Assembly (NCBI RefSeq): GCF_000711795.1
Contig: NZ_JONH01000011.1
Location: 179,218 to 243,217 of the forward strand
Direction of reading: 5' to 3'
DNA from: Vibrio pacinii DSM 19139
Lineage (GTDB): Bacteria; Pseudomonadota; Gammaproteobacteria; Enterobacterales; Vibrionaceae
DNA: 64,000 bases
In this document: piece by piece, positions 1 through 8,998 of the stretch
Numbering within the stretch: the first letter of the stretch is position 1
How the letters are laid out: each line of letters starts with the position of its first letter
The notes under the pieces: generated by a model
Database searches by the model: none
What the model was told of the DNA's origin: nothing
What the model saw: the letters and a program-made list of their open reading frames with translations, nothing else
Translations under genes and position numbers: made by a program

Positions 1-213
1 TTCGACTTTTTGCTCGATCTTGCGCTAGAAGTCGATAAACAGCGCTATCGACTTAACTTATATAAGCAAGCACAAAATATATTGAACGAAGAGTTTCCGG
101 TCATCCCACTCAACCATGGCATGCAACTGCAAGCTCAGCACCGATCTTTAACTGGCTTCAAGGTCAGCCCTTTCAATGTGCAACCTTTTGATAACGTCGA
201 GAGGGTCAAATAA
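1..213 (+). CDS. sapA: SapA, C-terminal end (partial)
   Basis: Only the last 70 residues of a periplasmic solute-binding protein of the dipeptide/antimicrobial-peptide family lie in the window. The segment with EEFPVIPLNHG resembles the C-terminus of SapA/DppA-type binding proteins. The identity rests mainly on position: the stop codon overlaps the start of sapB (TAATG), and sapBCDF follow. SapA would deliver peptides to the SapBC permease in the inner membrane. The 5' end is outside the window, so signal peptide and promoter cannot be seen. Confidence 0.85.
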   Translation, partial: FDFLLDLALEVDKQRYRLNLYKQAQNILNEEFPVIPLNHGMQLQAQHRSLTGFKVSPFNVQPFDNVERVK

Positions 214-1175
214 TGCTGTTTTATAGTCTACGTAGACTCAACCTATTTATTATCACACTATTGATTCTGACCATGGTTGGTTTCAGTATTTTGCGCCTTG
301 AACCAGACTCGCATTGGGCTCTGCAAGACTTTTGGAGCGGTTGGTTCTCCTATTTAGGCGAACTGATGCAACTCAACTTTGGCGTCACAAAAAATGGTGT
401 GCCGATTGTTGACGAATTGAAAACCGTCTTCCCTGCCACACTTGAGCTTTGCTTACTCGCCTTTATCATTTCGCTACTTATTGGCATTCCAATCGGCACC
501 TTAGCTGGCATGAAACAAGGTAAGTGGATTGACACCGCCATCTCATTCACTTCAATGTCGGGTTATTCTGCGCCCCTATTTTGGATTGCGTTGTTAATGA
601 TTATGGTGTTTTCACTTCACTTGGAAGTGTTTCCAGTTGCAGGTCGTTACGACTTGTTGTACCAAATCGAACATGTGACGGGATTTGCTTTGATCGATGC
701 CTTTTTTGCCAGTGGTGAATACCGCGCCCACGCCTTACAAAGCGTGATTGAGCATTTAATTTTGCCATGTCTGGTTCTGGCTTTGGCTCCCACCACTCAA
801 GTTATTGGTCTGATGCGCGCATCAGTATCTGAGGTCATGGGGCAAAACTATATTCGTGCCGCGCGAATCAAAGGTTTATCGACGCATGAGATTGTGACTC
901 AACACGTACTGCGTAACGCTATTCCACCGATTATTCCAAAGATCGGCGTACAGCTGTCAAGTATGTTAACGCTAGCAATCATAACGGAGTCGATTTTTAA
1001 CTGGCCGGGTATTGGCCGTTGGTTACTTGATGCGCTCTCAAACCAAGATTATGTTGCTATCCAAGCTGGGGTGATTGTTGTTGCCTCATTGGTTCTCACT
1101 GCTAATATTCTGTCTGATTTGATTGGCGCTATGGTCAACCCGCTAGTAAGGAAAGAGTGGTATGCTAACCGATAA
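213..1175 (+). CDS. sapB: Peptide ABC transporter permease SapB
   Basis: A 320-residue inner-membrane permease of the binding-protein-dependent (DppB-type) family, the usual SapB length. It has an N-terminal membrane segment (about residues 9-27), a cluster of further hydrophobic segments, and the EAA loop near residue 220 (RAARIKGLSTHEI...HVLRNAIPPI), which docks on the ATPases. Its start overlaps the sapA stop by one base, and it overlaps sapC by 14 bases, so translation is coupled. With SapC it forms the channel for peptides or putrescine-like substrates; the substrate in Vibrio is not certain. Confidence 0.93.
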   Translation: MLFYSLRRLNLFIITLLILTMVGFSILRLEPDSHWALQDFWSGWFSYLGELMQLNFGVTKNGVPIVDELKTVFPATLELCLLAFIISLLIGIPIGTLAGMKQGKWIDTAISFTSMSGYSAPLFWIALLMIMVFSLHLEVFPVAGRYDLLYQIEHVTGFALIDAFFASGEYRAHALQSVIEHLILPCLVLALAPTTQVIGLMRASVSEVMGQNYIRAARIKGLSTHEIVTQHVLRNAIPPIIPKIGVQLSSMLTLAIITESIFNWPGIGRWLLDALSNQDYVAIQAGVIVVASLVLTANILSDLIGAMVNPLVRKEWYANR

Positions 1176-2049
1176 CGTTTATCAAGAAGATCGCATTCCG
1201 ACTCAGTTAGAGCGTTTTTGGCGCAGCTACCGAGCCAATAACCTGGCAATGTTTGGGCTTTGGTGTCTGATACTCGTTGTGCTGTTAACCTTGGTTTCAC
1301 CTTGGATTACACCACATGATCCTCAGGCTCAGTCGAGTGAACTCTTGCTACCACCCTCTTGGAACCCACAAGGTACCGTCGAGTACTTCCTCGGCACTGA
1401 CGATCTCGGACGAGATATCCTGTCGCGTTTGATTGATGGCTCTCGCTTCACGTTTGGCGCCGCGCTGATTATCACTCTGATTGCCACTGTGATTGGCTGC
1501 GCAATTGGGGTTCTTGCCGGTATGACCAAGGGCTTACTTTCTAGTACCCTCAACCACTTACTTGATACGGTAATGTCAATTCCATCGCTGCTCCTTGCGA
1601 TCATCTTTGTCGCTTTTCTTGGCTTTGGCGAATTCAATATTTTATTGGCTATCTGTTTAGCCTTAATTCCGCGCTTTATTCGTTCAATTTATATCGCCAT
1701 TCATGCTGAAGTCGAGAAAGACTACATCATGGCGGCACGCCTAGATGGAGCGAACGATATTTATCTGCTGTGGAACTCGATTATTCCTAATATATTGGTG
1801 GTGATTGCCTCTGAAATCACCCTTGCACTCTCTGTCGCCATTCTCGACATTACCGCACTCGGTTTTCTAGGTTTAGGCGCACAAGCTCCTAGCACGGAAT
1901 GGGGGGCAATTCTTGGTGACTCTGTGGAGCTTATTTATCTCGCCCCTTGGACAGTGACTCTACCTGGTTTGGCAATTATGTTTACCGTTGTGGTCATCAA
2001 CCTCGTTGGTGAAGGGGTTCGCCAAGCACTTAACGCGGGGATCGAATAA
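1162..2049 (+). CDS. sapC: Peptide ABC transporter permease SapC
   Basis: The 295-residue second permease of the Sap importer (DppC-type). The N-terminal cytoplasmic stretch leads into a membrane segment at about 28-50, then the [17 protein letters not shown] motif typical of DppC/OppC proteins, and the EAA loop ([20 protein letters not shown]). It overlaps sapB by 14 bases and its stop overlaps the sapD start by one base (TAATG). It pairs with SapB in the membrane and contacts SapD/SapF. Confidence 0.94.
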   Translation: MLTDNVYQEDRIPTQLERFWRSYRANNLAMFGLWCLILVVLLTLVSPWITPHDPQAQSSELLLPPSWNPQGTVEYFLGTDDLGRDILSRLIDGSRFTFGAALIITLIATVIGCAIGVLAGMTKGLLSSTLNHLLDTVMSIPSLLLAIIFVAFLGFGEFNILLAICLALIPRFIRSIYIAIHAEVEKDYIMAARLDGANDIYLLWNSIIPNILVVIASEITLALSVAILDITALGFLGLGAQAPSTEWGAILGDSVELIYLAPWTVTLPGLAIMFTVVVINLVGEGVRQALNAGIE

Positions 2050-3047
2050 TGCCGCTATTAGATATTCGCCATTTAACGATTGAAATCGAGACACCGCAAG
2101 GCATGATGAAGGCGGTTGATCGTATGAGCTTAACCCTCAACGAGGGCGAAATTCGTGGTCTGGTGGGAGAGTCTGGCTCAGGTAAAAGCTTGGTAGCAAA
2201 AGCGATTGTCGGTGTATGTAAAGACAATTGGAAAGTGACTGCCGATCGAATGCGCTTGGGCAATATCGATTTACTGCAATTGACGCCAAAAGAGCGCCGA
2301 CGGGTAATCGCCCGTGACATCGCCATGATTTTTCAAGAGCCATCAACCTGTTTAGACCCATCCGATGAGGTGGGTAAGCAGCTTATTGAGTCAATTCCTG
2401 CCCGCTCTTTTGATGGCAAGTGGTGGCAACGATTCAAATGGCGAAAAAAACAAGCCGCCGCCCTGCTGCATAAAGTCGGCATTAAAAACCACCAACAAAT
2501 CATGAGTAGCTATCCCTACGAACTGACTGATGGGGAATGCCAAAAGATCATGATTGCTATGGCGATTGCGGCCAAGCCAAAGTTGCTGATTGCTGATGAG
2601 CCAACCAATGACCTCGACCCGATTACACAATCACAGATCTTACGTCTGTTGAGCCGAATGAATCAAGTCCATAACACCTCAATTCTGCTTATCGGTCATG
2701 ACTTGAATACCATTACACAGTGGGCAACACGAATTACCGTGATGTATTGTGGCCAGTCGGTAGAATCGGCTGATACCCAAAAGATTCTGACCAAACCTAA
2801 GCACCCTTATACCTTCGCGCTACTCAAAGCGATGCCAGATTTTAATGAATGGATACCACACAAAGAGAAACTGCACTCACTACCAGGATCCATTCCACCA
2901 CTGCAGCACTTACCAATTGGTTGTCGTCTTGGTCCACGCTGTCCTTATGCGCAGCGTCAATGTGTCGAAATACCACTAACCAGACGAATTAAAAACCATA
3001 AATTTGCCTGCCACTTCCCTCTCAATACGGAGAAGAAACAAGCATGA
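2049..3047 (+). CDS. sapD: Peptide ABC transporter ATP-binding protein SapD
   Basis: A 332-residue ATPase. Walker A is GESGSGKS (about residues 38-45) and Walker B ends [12 protein letters not shown]. The C-terminal oligopeptide-transporter extension with [15 protein letters not shown] carries the cysteine pattern common to OppD/DppD proteins. The signature is [10 protein letters not shown] rather than LSGGQ; from memory this is also non-canonical in E. coli SapD. It overlaps sapF by four bases (ATGA). It would energise the SapBC permease and, in enterobacteria, is also linked to Trk potassium uptake. Confidence 0.94.
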   Translation: MPLLDIRHLTIEIETPQGMMKAVDRMSLTLNEGEIRGLVGESGSGKSLVAKAIVGVCKDNWKVTADRMRLGNIDLLQLTPKERRRVIARDIAMIFQEPSTCLDPSDEVGKQLIESIPARSFDGKWWQRFKWRKKQAAALLHKVGIKNHQQIMSSYPYELTDGECQKIMIAMAIAAKPKLLIADEPTNDLDPITQSQILRLLSRMNQVHNTSILLIGHDLNTITQWATRITVMYCGQSVESADTQKILTKPKHPYTFALLKAMPDFNEWIPHKEKLHSLPGSIPPLQHLPIGCRLGPRCPYAQRQCVEIPLTRRIKNHKFACHFPLNTEKKQA

Positions 3048-3829
3048 GTGCGCTATTAGAAGTCAACGATCTCTCTAAGTCTTTTGTGACTCGGCCTGGG
3101 CTATTACGCAAGAAAGTCCACCAAGCAGTCAAACCGGTCAGCTTCAGCTTAGAGGCAGGACAAACCATTGGCTTTATTGGTCAAAATGGGTCAGGGAAAT
3201 CCACATTAGCGCGGATGCTCGCTGGGGTTGTAGAGCCAACCTCTGGCGAAATACGTGTTAATGGCGAGCGTTTAGAACATCGCGACTATGAGACGCGCTG
3301 CAAGCTTATTCGGATGATTTTTCAAGACCCCAACACGTCTTTGAACCCGCGTATTCAAATTGGCCAAATTCTTGATGGGCCATTGAAACGAAATACTAGC
3401 ATGCCTCCTCAAGCACGCATTAAACGTATCAAAGAGACACTACTGCGTGTTGGACTTCTACCTGAACATGCCTACTTTTATCCGCAAATGTTAGCAACAG
3501 GGCAAAAGCAGCGCGTATGTTTGGCCCGTGCTCTGATTTTGCAACCCTCAATCATTGTGGCTGATGAAGCGCTCAATGGTCTTGATATGGCGATGCGTTC
3601 ACAAATCATCAACCTGTTTTTAGAGCTTCAAGAAGAGATGGGGCTATCGTTTGTATATGTATCTCAGCACATTGGTATCATCAAACACATCACCGATAAA
3701 GTGATGGTGATGCACGAAGGTGATGTAGTAGAGAGCGGTGAAACTCATCAAGTTCTCACCTATCCTCAGCATCCAATCACTCAACGCTTGGTGGAAAGTC
3801 ACTTTAACAAAGTGGCCCGTTTCAGGTGA
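3044..3829 (+). CDS. sapF: Peptide ABC transporter ATP-binding protein SapF
   Basis: A 261-residue ATPase forming the second nucleotide-binding subunit of the Sap importer. Walker A is GQNGSGKS, the signature is [16 protein letters not shown] (degenerate, as in the SapF family), and Walker B is [12 protein letters not shown], followed by the H-loop in VYVSQH. The start overlaps sapD by four bases. The next gene follows almost without gap, so the operon extends beyond sapF. Confidence 0.94.
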   Translation: MSALLEVNDLSKSFVTRPGLLRKKVHQAVKPVSFSLEAGQTIGFIGQNGSGKSTLARMLAGVVEPTSGEIRVNGERLEHRDYETRCKLIRMIFQDPNTSLNPRIQIGQILDGPLKRNTSMPPQARIKRIKETLLRVGLLPEHAYFYPQMLATGQKQRVCLARALILQPSIIVADEALNGLDMAMRSQIINLFLELQEEMGLSFVYVSQHIGIIKHITDKVMVMHEGDVVESGETHQVLTYPQHPITQRLVESHFNKVARFR

Positions 3830-3834
3830 TCGCA

Positions 3835-4617
3835 ATGTGGCAGACAAGATTGATTGGGCTTATTTCACTCTTGATCGCCATCAATGCGTATGGCGGTGGA
3901 AATCAAAAGACTTGGCTTGATCCCCAGTTTATCGAGACTGCTTTTATCAACGTTGCACTGCGCAATGAATACTCTGCCGGCCAAAAACCTTTGGTTAAAT
4001 GGCGACAGCCAATAAAGGTATGGGTTGAACATAAGGTTGGCGATCAAGCGTTACATGATCAACTCACTAACGCTCATATTCGTCATTTAGAGCAAATCAC
4101 TGGCCATTTGATACGTCGCGTCACTTCACCCGACCAAGCAAACGTCACTTGGATTTACACTCGTGAATCGACTTGGCGTCAAGATATTAAAACGCAGTTT
4201 GGTGCCTCGGCTCTTAAGCATGTCTATGGGGCGATCTGTAAAGCAGGCTATCAAGTCTCTGGCGATGGTGCTATTTTTCAAGCGGCCGTGATAATTCCAG
4301 TCGATCAAGCTCGGGAGCACGGTAAACTGCTCGCGTGTATTGTCGAAGAGATCACTCAAGTGCTCGGTCTCCCGAATGACTCTGAGTACGCTTACCCTTC
4401 AATCTTCAATGACGAAACCGCCGAAGATTTGCTCTCTCCGCTAGATGTTGTGTTGCTCAAACTTTTGTACGAGCCGCAACTCAAACCGGGGATGAACGAA
4501 CAACAAGTGAGAGACGTTATCCGGCCATTAATACAGCGCTATAAAAAAGACGGCACATTAAATAGTGCCGTCTCGATATCCACCAGCGGTGAACTGTTTC
4601 AACTGATCGGGTATTAA
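3835..4617 (+). CDS. DUF2927 secreted protein of unknown function
   Basis: A 260-residue exported protein. The N-terminus (MWQTRLIGLISLLIAINAYGGG) reads as a signal peptide. The C-terminal half has the DUF2927 pattern EEITQVLGLPNDS, SIFND and LLYEPQLKPGM, which also resembles a degenerate metalloprotease scaffold. I chose the ATG at 3835 because AGGTG lies six bases upstream; a GTG at 3826 in the same frame is possible. It follows sapF with a 5-base gap and is probably co-transcribed. No function is established. The last 70 bases also hold the terminator of the convergent gene. Confidence 0.85.
   Translation: MWQTRLIGLISLLIAINAYGGGNQKTWLDPQFIETAFINVALRNEYSAGQKPLVKWRQPIKVWVEHKVGDQALHDQLTNAHIRHLEQITGHLIRRVTSPDQANVTWIYTRESTWRQDIKTQFGASALKHVYGAICKAGYQVSGDGAIFQAAVIIPVDQAREHGKLLACIVEEITQVLGLPNDSEYAYPSIFNDETAEDLLSPLDVVLLKLLYEPQLKPGMNEQQVRDVIRPLIQRYKKDGTLNSAVSISTSGELFQLIGY
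4543..4572 (-). terminator. Minus-strand terminator inside the DUF2927 coding region
   Basis: The arms GACGGCAC (4549-4556) and GTGCCGTC (4565-4572) are a perfect 8-bp inverted repeat with an 8-base loop. On the minus strand the hairpin is followed by TTTTTT (4548-4543). It lies about 50 bases past the stop of the DUF2750 gene and inside the C-terminal codons of the convergent DUF2927 gene. Confidence 0.85.
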
Positions 4618-4620
4618 CCT

Positions 4621-5004
4621 TTAAGCACCGCGCTTTCTGAGCTCAGATTCAAACTCATCTGGATAGAGCACCATGCCCTCTTCGTTGTCATTTGGAAACA
4701 CAACAACTGCCAATTCGTCATCTTCCAAGCCACGCGTCCAGCGGCTAAACCATTTTGCTGTCGAAATAGACTCAGCCGTGCAATGCTCCCACTCTCCTGT
4801 TGCCCATTGCAGAGCGAACTCTTGATGTGGCCATACAGGAACACAATCTTCATCTTCGGTATTCAGCATCACGCTGCCATGCTCATCGGTTAGAATCCAA
4901 ACCTTGCGCTGCTGCGCAATCTCTTTAATACAGAAGTTAAAGCGTTCTTCTGGACGCATTTTATCGACTGACTCGATTTGCTCTTTCGTTAGTGGTTGTG
5001 ACAT
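4621..5004 (-). CDS. DUF2750 domain protein
   Basis: A 127-residue cytoplasmic protein with no signal or membrane segment, acidic and rich in Trp. The layout RKVWILTDEHGSVMLNTED...VPVWPHQEFALQWA...WFSRWTRGLEDD...VVVFPN matches the DUF2750 family, whose role is unknown. It lies convergent to the DUF2927 gene with three bases between stops, and downstream of ppaC, from which it is separated by a terminator hairpin. It could still be read through from ppaC. Confidence 0.85.
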   Translation of the reverse strand: MSQPLTKEQIESVDKMRPEERFNFCIKEIAQQRKVWILTDEHGSVMLNTEDEDCVPVWPHQEFALQWATGEWEHCTAESISTAKWFSRWTRGLEDDELAVVVFPNDNEEGMVLYPDEFESELRKRGA

Positions 5005-5021
5005 AAGAACCCCCTAAATAA

Positions 5022-5048
5022 AACGCCCACGGCATAACCATGGGCGTT
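5022..5048 (-). terminator. ppaC terminator
   Basis: The arms AACGCCCA (5022-5029) and TGGGCGTT (5041-5048) form an 8-bp stem with an 11-base loop, followed on the minus strand by TTTATTTAG. It lies 24 bases beyond the ppaC stop and just before the start of the DUF2750 gene. Confidence 0.75.
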
Positions 5049-5071
5049 TAAAAATATCAATTGAAAACGAC

Positions 5072-5977
5072 TTACGCCAGTTCAGCTTGTAGCCAAGGCC
5101 AGCCTTGTTTCTTGCGGCTGAGTGTGTTTTCCATCATTAGCACGCCATCTTTCTCGTGCTTAACCAGTTTATCAGCCCACTCACCTTTGTAGAGTAGACG
5201 AGTTTGCGCCGTGGTGATATCGGTAAGCATTACCGCAGCAAACGCAAGACCTTGTTCAGCGCAGCGGCGCTCAAGATCCGCTTCAAGCGCTTCGATCATG
5301 TCATCAACTTGTTCAAGTGTCGCTAGCTCTACCTGGCCGACAACAACGTCACGACCATTAAATGGATAGCCTTTTAAGTCTTTCTCAACTAGCTCAGCAG
5401 CAGACAAGCCTTCGATGTCAGTTTTCGCAATCAGTAGATCTTTAATGAAAGTATCAAGATCAGTGACACCTGCGATTTCAGCCAGTTCAGCAACGGCATC
5501 TTTATCTTTTTGAGTACAAGTTGGTGAAGCAAAACCAACGGTATCAGACAGGATTGCAGACATCATCAGCTTGGCGATTTGCGGCTTGATCTCATGGCCT
5601 TCGATCTTGAACATATTGAATAACACTGTATTAGTACAGCCTACAGGCCAGATCCAAGCTTCCATTGGGTTAACTGTCATCACATCCCCAAGGCGGTGAT
5701 GGTCAACAATACCAAGAATTTCAGCATCCGCCACATCATCAGGAGCCTGAGCTAAATCTGAGTAGTCAACCAACCAGATTTTTTCACCCGCAACTGAAGT
5801 ACGTAACTCAGGTACTTGTGCGTCAGCGACTTCAAGAATGTGTTGAGTTTCACGATTAATTTCACCTTGGCGAATCGGCTTTGCTTCCACACCACGCGCA
5901 GTTAGTAGCTCAGTTGCAACCAGTGCACTACAGATACTATCGCTATCAGGGTTCTTGTGACCTACAACTAGAATCAT
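5072..5977 (-). CDS. ppaC: Manganese-dependent inorganic pyrophosphatase
   Basis: A 301-residue family II (DHH superfamily) pyrophosphatase that hydrolyses pyrophosphate to phosphate in the cytoplasm. Metal-ligand motifs are visible: GHKNPDSDSI near the N-terminus and DYSDLAQ...GIVDHHRLGD (DHH motif). The C-terminal DHHA2 domain ends in SRKKQGWPWL, including the substrate-binding SRKKQ. Family II enzymes use Mn or Co. It lies head-to-head with a putative metal exporter under Fur-like control, which fits a metal-related neighbourhood. Confidence 0.96.
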   Translation of the reverse strand: MILVVGHKNPDSDSICSALVATELLTARGVEAKPIRQGEINRETQHILEVADAQVPELRTSVAGEKIWLVDYSDLAQAPDDVADAEILGIVDHHRLGDVMTVNPMEAWIWPVGCTNTVLFNMFKIEGHEIKPQIAKLMMSAILSDTVGFASPTCTQKDKDAVAELAEIAGVTDLDTFIKDLLIAKTDIEGLSAAELVEKDLKGYPFNGRDVVVGQVELATLEQVDDMIEALEADLERRCAEQGLAFAAVMLTDITTAQTRLLYKGEWADKLVKHEKDGVLMMENTLSRKKQGWPWLQAELA

Positions 5978-6082
5978 CTTTTTTCCTATCTGACTTTATT
6001 CTACCCAACTTGGGCAATTACTCACAAAGCTGATATTTTACCCTTTTTTAGCCATTTGTCATCGGCTGCTAAAGAAAATTTC

Positions 6083-6104
6083 GTTATAAGTCCAAGCTTA
6101 TAAC
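6083..6104. promoter_or_regulatory. Perfect 8-bp inverted repeat between ppaC and the exporter gene
   Basis: The arms GTTATAAG (6083-6090) and CTTATAAC (6097-6104) are perfectly complementary with a 6-base spacer. No T-run follows on either strand, so it is more likely a protein-binding site than a terminator. The regulator is unknown; the half-site recalls Zur-type boxes but the spacing does not fit. Confidence 0.45.
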
Positions 6105-6123
6105 TCAACAAGCCCGAGCCATT

Positions 6124-6174
6124 GTTGCAAATAATTCTCATTACCATATAATGATAATGATTCCCATTTGCAAC
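6124..6174 (+). promoter_or_regulatory. Exporter promoter with tandem Fur-like boxes
   Basis: The promoter is -35 TTGCAA (6125-6130), a 16-base spacer and -10 TATAAT (6147-6152). Against the 19-bp Fur consensus, 6147-6165 matches at 15 positions and covers the -10, while 6127-6145 matches at 13. The whole block is flanked by the perfect arms GTTGCAAAT (6124-6132) and ATTTGCAAC (6166-6174). The arrangement suggests tight repression when the metal corepressor is present. Confidence 0.75.
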
Positions 6175-6184
6175 GGCGCGCATT

Positions 6185-7390
6185 ATGAACAGTACCACGC
6201 CTCAGTTAGAACGCCTAGTTTGGCTAAATTTCGCTCAGTTTAGGCTGACCTATAAACGCTTATTGTTACCTATCAGTCTAATAGTATTGCTACTCGCTGA
6301 AGCTACACGAGAGATAGTGTTAATATCGCTGTCAGATGCTTTTTGGGCAGTTGCCAGTTATGTGGCCTTGACTCTGGCACTCTATCACTATCTGTCACGC
6401 TTCTTTAGCGGACAACACTATCTGGTGACTATGTATCATCGTTCTCGCCACTATCAAGTGATGTTTGCAGCGCTACTTGGGGCGCTTCCTGGTTGTGGCG
6501 GCGCGATCATTGTGACAACGCAGTTTGTCAGTGGTCGGGTCGGTTTTGGCGCTTTGGTGGCCGTGTTGACATCAACCATGGGTGATGCTGCATTTCTTTT
6601 ACTCGCGAGTCAGCCTGATATTGGTATCTTGGTAGTTGCCATTGGGATTGTGGTCGGTTGCCTTAGCGGTTGGGCTATCAATGCAATACACAAAGACGAC
6701 TTTTTAAGGCCAGTACAGACTCACCAGCCCTTATTAGCGCGATGCTGTCGTAATCGAGATCGCCATATCGAACAAACGGCGATAAATCTACAAGGCACCT
6801 TTTGGAAGTGGCTGCTTGTGCCCACCACGCTTATCGCCAGCGTCAATACTTTCCAAGTTGATGTAAACCAATTGCTCGCATTACCGCACCAAAGTATCGA
6901 ATGGCTTGGCGCTATATTGATTATTATCAGTATGTTACTTTGGTCTGTGACAAAAGAAATTAATGACTATGAGTCGACGGTCGCTGAAGACCATAAAACA
7001 ACGGCGTCTCATCCAATGCAAAAGGCTGCCCAAGACACCAACTTTGTTACCGCTTGGGTCATCGTTGCGTTTATTGCATTTGAGCTGATAACTTTCGCCG
7101 CAAATATTGATTTAGGCACAACACTAGCAAACTGCGGAGCTTGGATGCCGATGATGGGGCTTGCGATTGGCCTCCTGCCAGGATGTGGGCCACAAATATT
7201 GGTCACTAGCCTTTACCTCTCTGGCGTTGCCCCTCTTTCAGCACAACTCGCCAATGCCATTTCAAACGACGGGGACGCCCTGTTTCCTGCTATTGCTTTG
7301 GCCCCTAAAGCTGCGCTCGTCGCAAGTTTATACTCAGCCCTGCCCGCACTTTTAGTCGGTTACAGCTACTACTTCTTATTTGAACGATGA
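6185..7390 (+). CDS. Putative 10-TM heavy-metal (manganese) exporter, ArsP_2/PF11449 type
   Basis: A 401-residue polytopic inner-membrane protein built as two homologous halves. Each half carries a copy of the family's signature: GALPGCGGAIIVTTQFVSG near residue 100 and GLLPGCGPQILVTSLYLSG near residue 335, each followed by a GD-containing segment (STMGDAAF; SNDGDALFP). Such LPGCG repeats define the putative metal exporter family often labelled manganese transporter. The substrate is not proven. The Fur-like operator over the promoter suggests iron-linked regulation, and the divergent ppaC needs Mn. Confidence 0.8.
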   Translation: MNSTTPQLERLVWLNFAQFRLTYKRLLLPISLIVLLLAEATREIVLISLSDAFWAVASYVALTLALYHYLSRFFSGQHYLVTMYHRSRHYQVMFAALLGALPGCGGAIIVTTQFVSGRVGFGALVAVLTSTMGDAAFLLLASQPDIGILVVAIGIVVGCLSGWAINAIHKDDFLRPVQTHQPLLARCCRNRDRHIEQTAINLQGTFWKWLLVPTTLIASVNTFQVDVNQLLALPHQSIEWLGAILIIISMLLWSVTKEINDYESTVAEDHKTTASHPMQKAAQDTNFVTAWVIVAFIAFELITFAANIDLGTTLANCGAWMPMMGLAIGLLPGCGPQILVTSLYLSGVAPLSAQLANAISNDGDALFPAIALAPKAALVASLYSALPALLVGYSYYFLFER

Positions 7391-7404
7391 GAGTCAAAGA
7401 CAAC

Positions 7405-7431
7405 AAAAAAGCGCCCTGGTTTAGAGGGCGC
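7405..7431 (-). terminator. Terminator of the ectoine operon
   Basis: The arms GCGCCCT (7411-7417) and AGGGCGC (7425-7431) enclose a 7-base loop. On the minus strand the stem runs into TTTTTTG (7410-7404). On the plus strand it is followed by only CAAAT, so it mainly serves the ask gene. Confidence 0.85.
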
Positions 7432-7460
7432 AAATAAGGAGGGAGTGACCAATAATCGTG

Positions 7461-8912
7461 TTACGCTACTTTTTTCGTCGCAGACTTATCATTGGTGGTG
7501 GTTGCGGCTGTTTTTCTATCTGCAAAGAACTCCTCATGCAGAGCAAAAATCGCTTGCTGGTACTCTTTATCGCTGACCACAAACTGGACATTGACGTTAC
7601 GCATTGATGAGTGCAGCGCAACCGGTGTGATCCCCTGATTCAGTAATACAAACACCCCTTGTGCTAGCGCTTTATTGGTATCAATTTGCGCACCGATGGC
7701 GGAAATCAATGCCACCATACGACCTTTGATTTCTGCATTTGGGTATTTTTTTTCAGCCTTGTAAAGCACCTTATTGAGGTTCTCGCTACTGCCACCTAAG
7801 TAATAAGTGATAGAGTTAGCGTTCATCTCTTTACCAATCAGACTTACGTGTGCATCAGAGATGATTTCCATCAGATCGTAGCTCACGTTATCAACGTTAC
7901 CGACCATACCCTGATCGAATAAATGCAGCGCGAACACCTTTTCTTTACCAGCGATAATCTCAATTTTGTCGGCACTCGACTGGTAATCATTTGAGATTAA
8001 CGTACCCGAATGATCCGGCTCGAAGGTATTTTTAATCTGTAGTTCAATACTCTTATCACGCAGCCCTGCAGCTGCATTAGGGTGAATAGCCTCCATCCCC
8101 AAGTTCGCTAGCTGATCGGCTACATCATAATTGGTTTGACCAATAGGCAGAACTTTCTCTGGGCCAACCACGCGTGGGTCGGCCGAGCTTAGATGATATT
8201 CTTTGTGAATAATGGCCAAGTCAGCGCCCGTAATGGCGGCAATGCGGCTGAAAGTAATTTCACTGTAGCCTCGGTCATAAGTTGACATCAAGCCCTCAGA
8301 GCATGACGCATATCCAGTCACAATCGGGAGCTCTTTGGTCACGTCAATATCAGCAAATGCATCTCGAATACTCTCATCTAAATTTTTTGGCGTGGTGGTG
8401 GTCCACCCCGACAAATCAACAAATCGTGCATTTAGACCAATATTTTTCAGTTTCAACACGGTGTTAAACGCACTGTGTGCTTCACCTATCGATGCTAAAA
8501 ACTCTCGGATTTGCGGCAGGTAATGACGCAACGAGAACTGGCCATATTCACATGTTTCAAGAATATTGGAGATACAGTTTTTCGCTTCAGCGATGCGCGA
8601 GCGAATAAACTTATCGGCGCGATGACGGCTCATCGGGTCAGCAAACATATGTTCATTAGTTAATAACATTCGTTGCTCTAAATAGGACAGCGCTTCTTGC
8701 CAACTGTCATCGCGTTTTGCGATCAGTTGATAAACACCAGGCTTACTGGTTTTTTTACACTCAAGGAGTGAATCGGTCATACCGCCGTAAGCCGACACGA
8801 CGAAGACTCGGTTATATCGTTTCTCTGGAGCGGGACGTAAAATAATGTTATCGAGAACAGCATCAAATGCTGTCATTGAAGTACCGCCGATTTTCTCTAC
8901 GGTATAAGTCAT
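7461..8912 (-). CDS. ask: Ectoine-specific aspartate kinase
   Basis: A 483-residue aspartokinase of the Ask_Ect subfamily, the dedicated kinase supplying aspartyl phosphate for ectoine synthesis. The N-terminal kinase motif VEKIGGTSM is followed by a catalytic domain (DRGYSEITFSRIAAITGADLAIIHKEYHLSSADPR) and C-terminal ACT regulatory repeats (EIISDAHVSLIGKEMNANSITYY; ISAIGAQ). The start at ATG 8912 gives MTYTVEKIGG; 21 further codons are open upstream but lie in the gap after ectC. It is the last gene of ectABC-ask. Confidence 0.93.
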   Translation of the reverse strand: MTYTVEKIGGTSMTAFDAVLDNIILRPAPEKRYNRVFVVSAYGGMTDSLLECKKTSKPGVYQLIAKRDDSWQEALSYLEQRMLLTNEHMFADPMSRHRADKFIRSRIAEAKNCISNILETCEYGQFSLRHYLPQIREFLASIGEAHSAFNTVLKLKNIGLNARFVDLSGWTTTTPKNLDESIRDAFADIDVTKELPIVTGYASCSEGLMSTYDRGYSEITFSRIAAITGADLAIIHKEYHLSSADPRVVGPEKVLPIGQTNYDVADQLANLGMEAIHPNAAAGLRDKSIELQIKNTFEPDHSGTLISNDYQSSADKIEIIAGKEKVFALHLFDQGMVGNVDNVSYDLMEIISDAHVSLIGKEMNANSITYYLGGSSENLNKVLYKAEKKYPNAEIKGRMVALISAIGAQIDTNKALAQGVFVLLNQGITPVALHSSMRNVNVQFVVSDKEYQQAIFALHEEFFADRKTAATTTNDKSATKKVA

Positions 8913-8998
8913 ATAAGAACCTTTTGGGTTTCTAAATGTGGGTTTATGGCAAATGAGTGGGGCAATTAGCCCCACTAAATTTCAGCTAGTCATTTAAG

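Noticed and set aside
2049..3829. Degenerate ABC signature motifs in SapD and SapF as possible loss of function
   Set aside because: The LTDGE and LATGQ forms are, as I recall, normal for the Sap family, and Walker motifs are intact.
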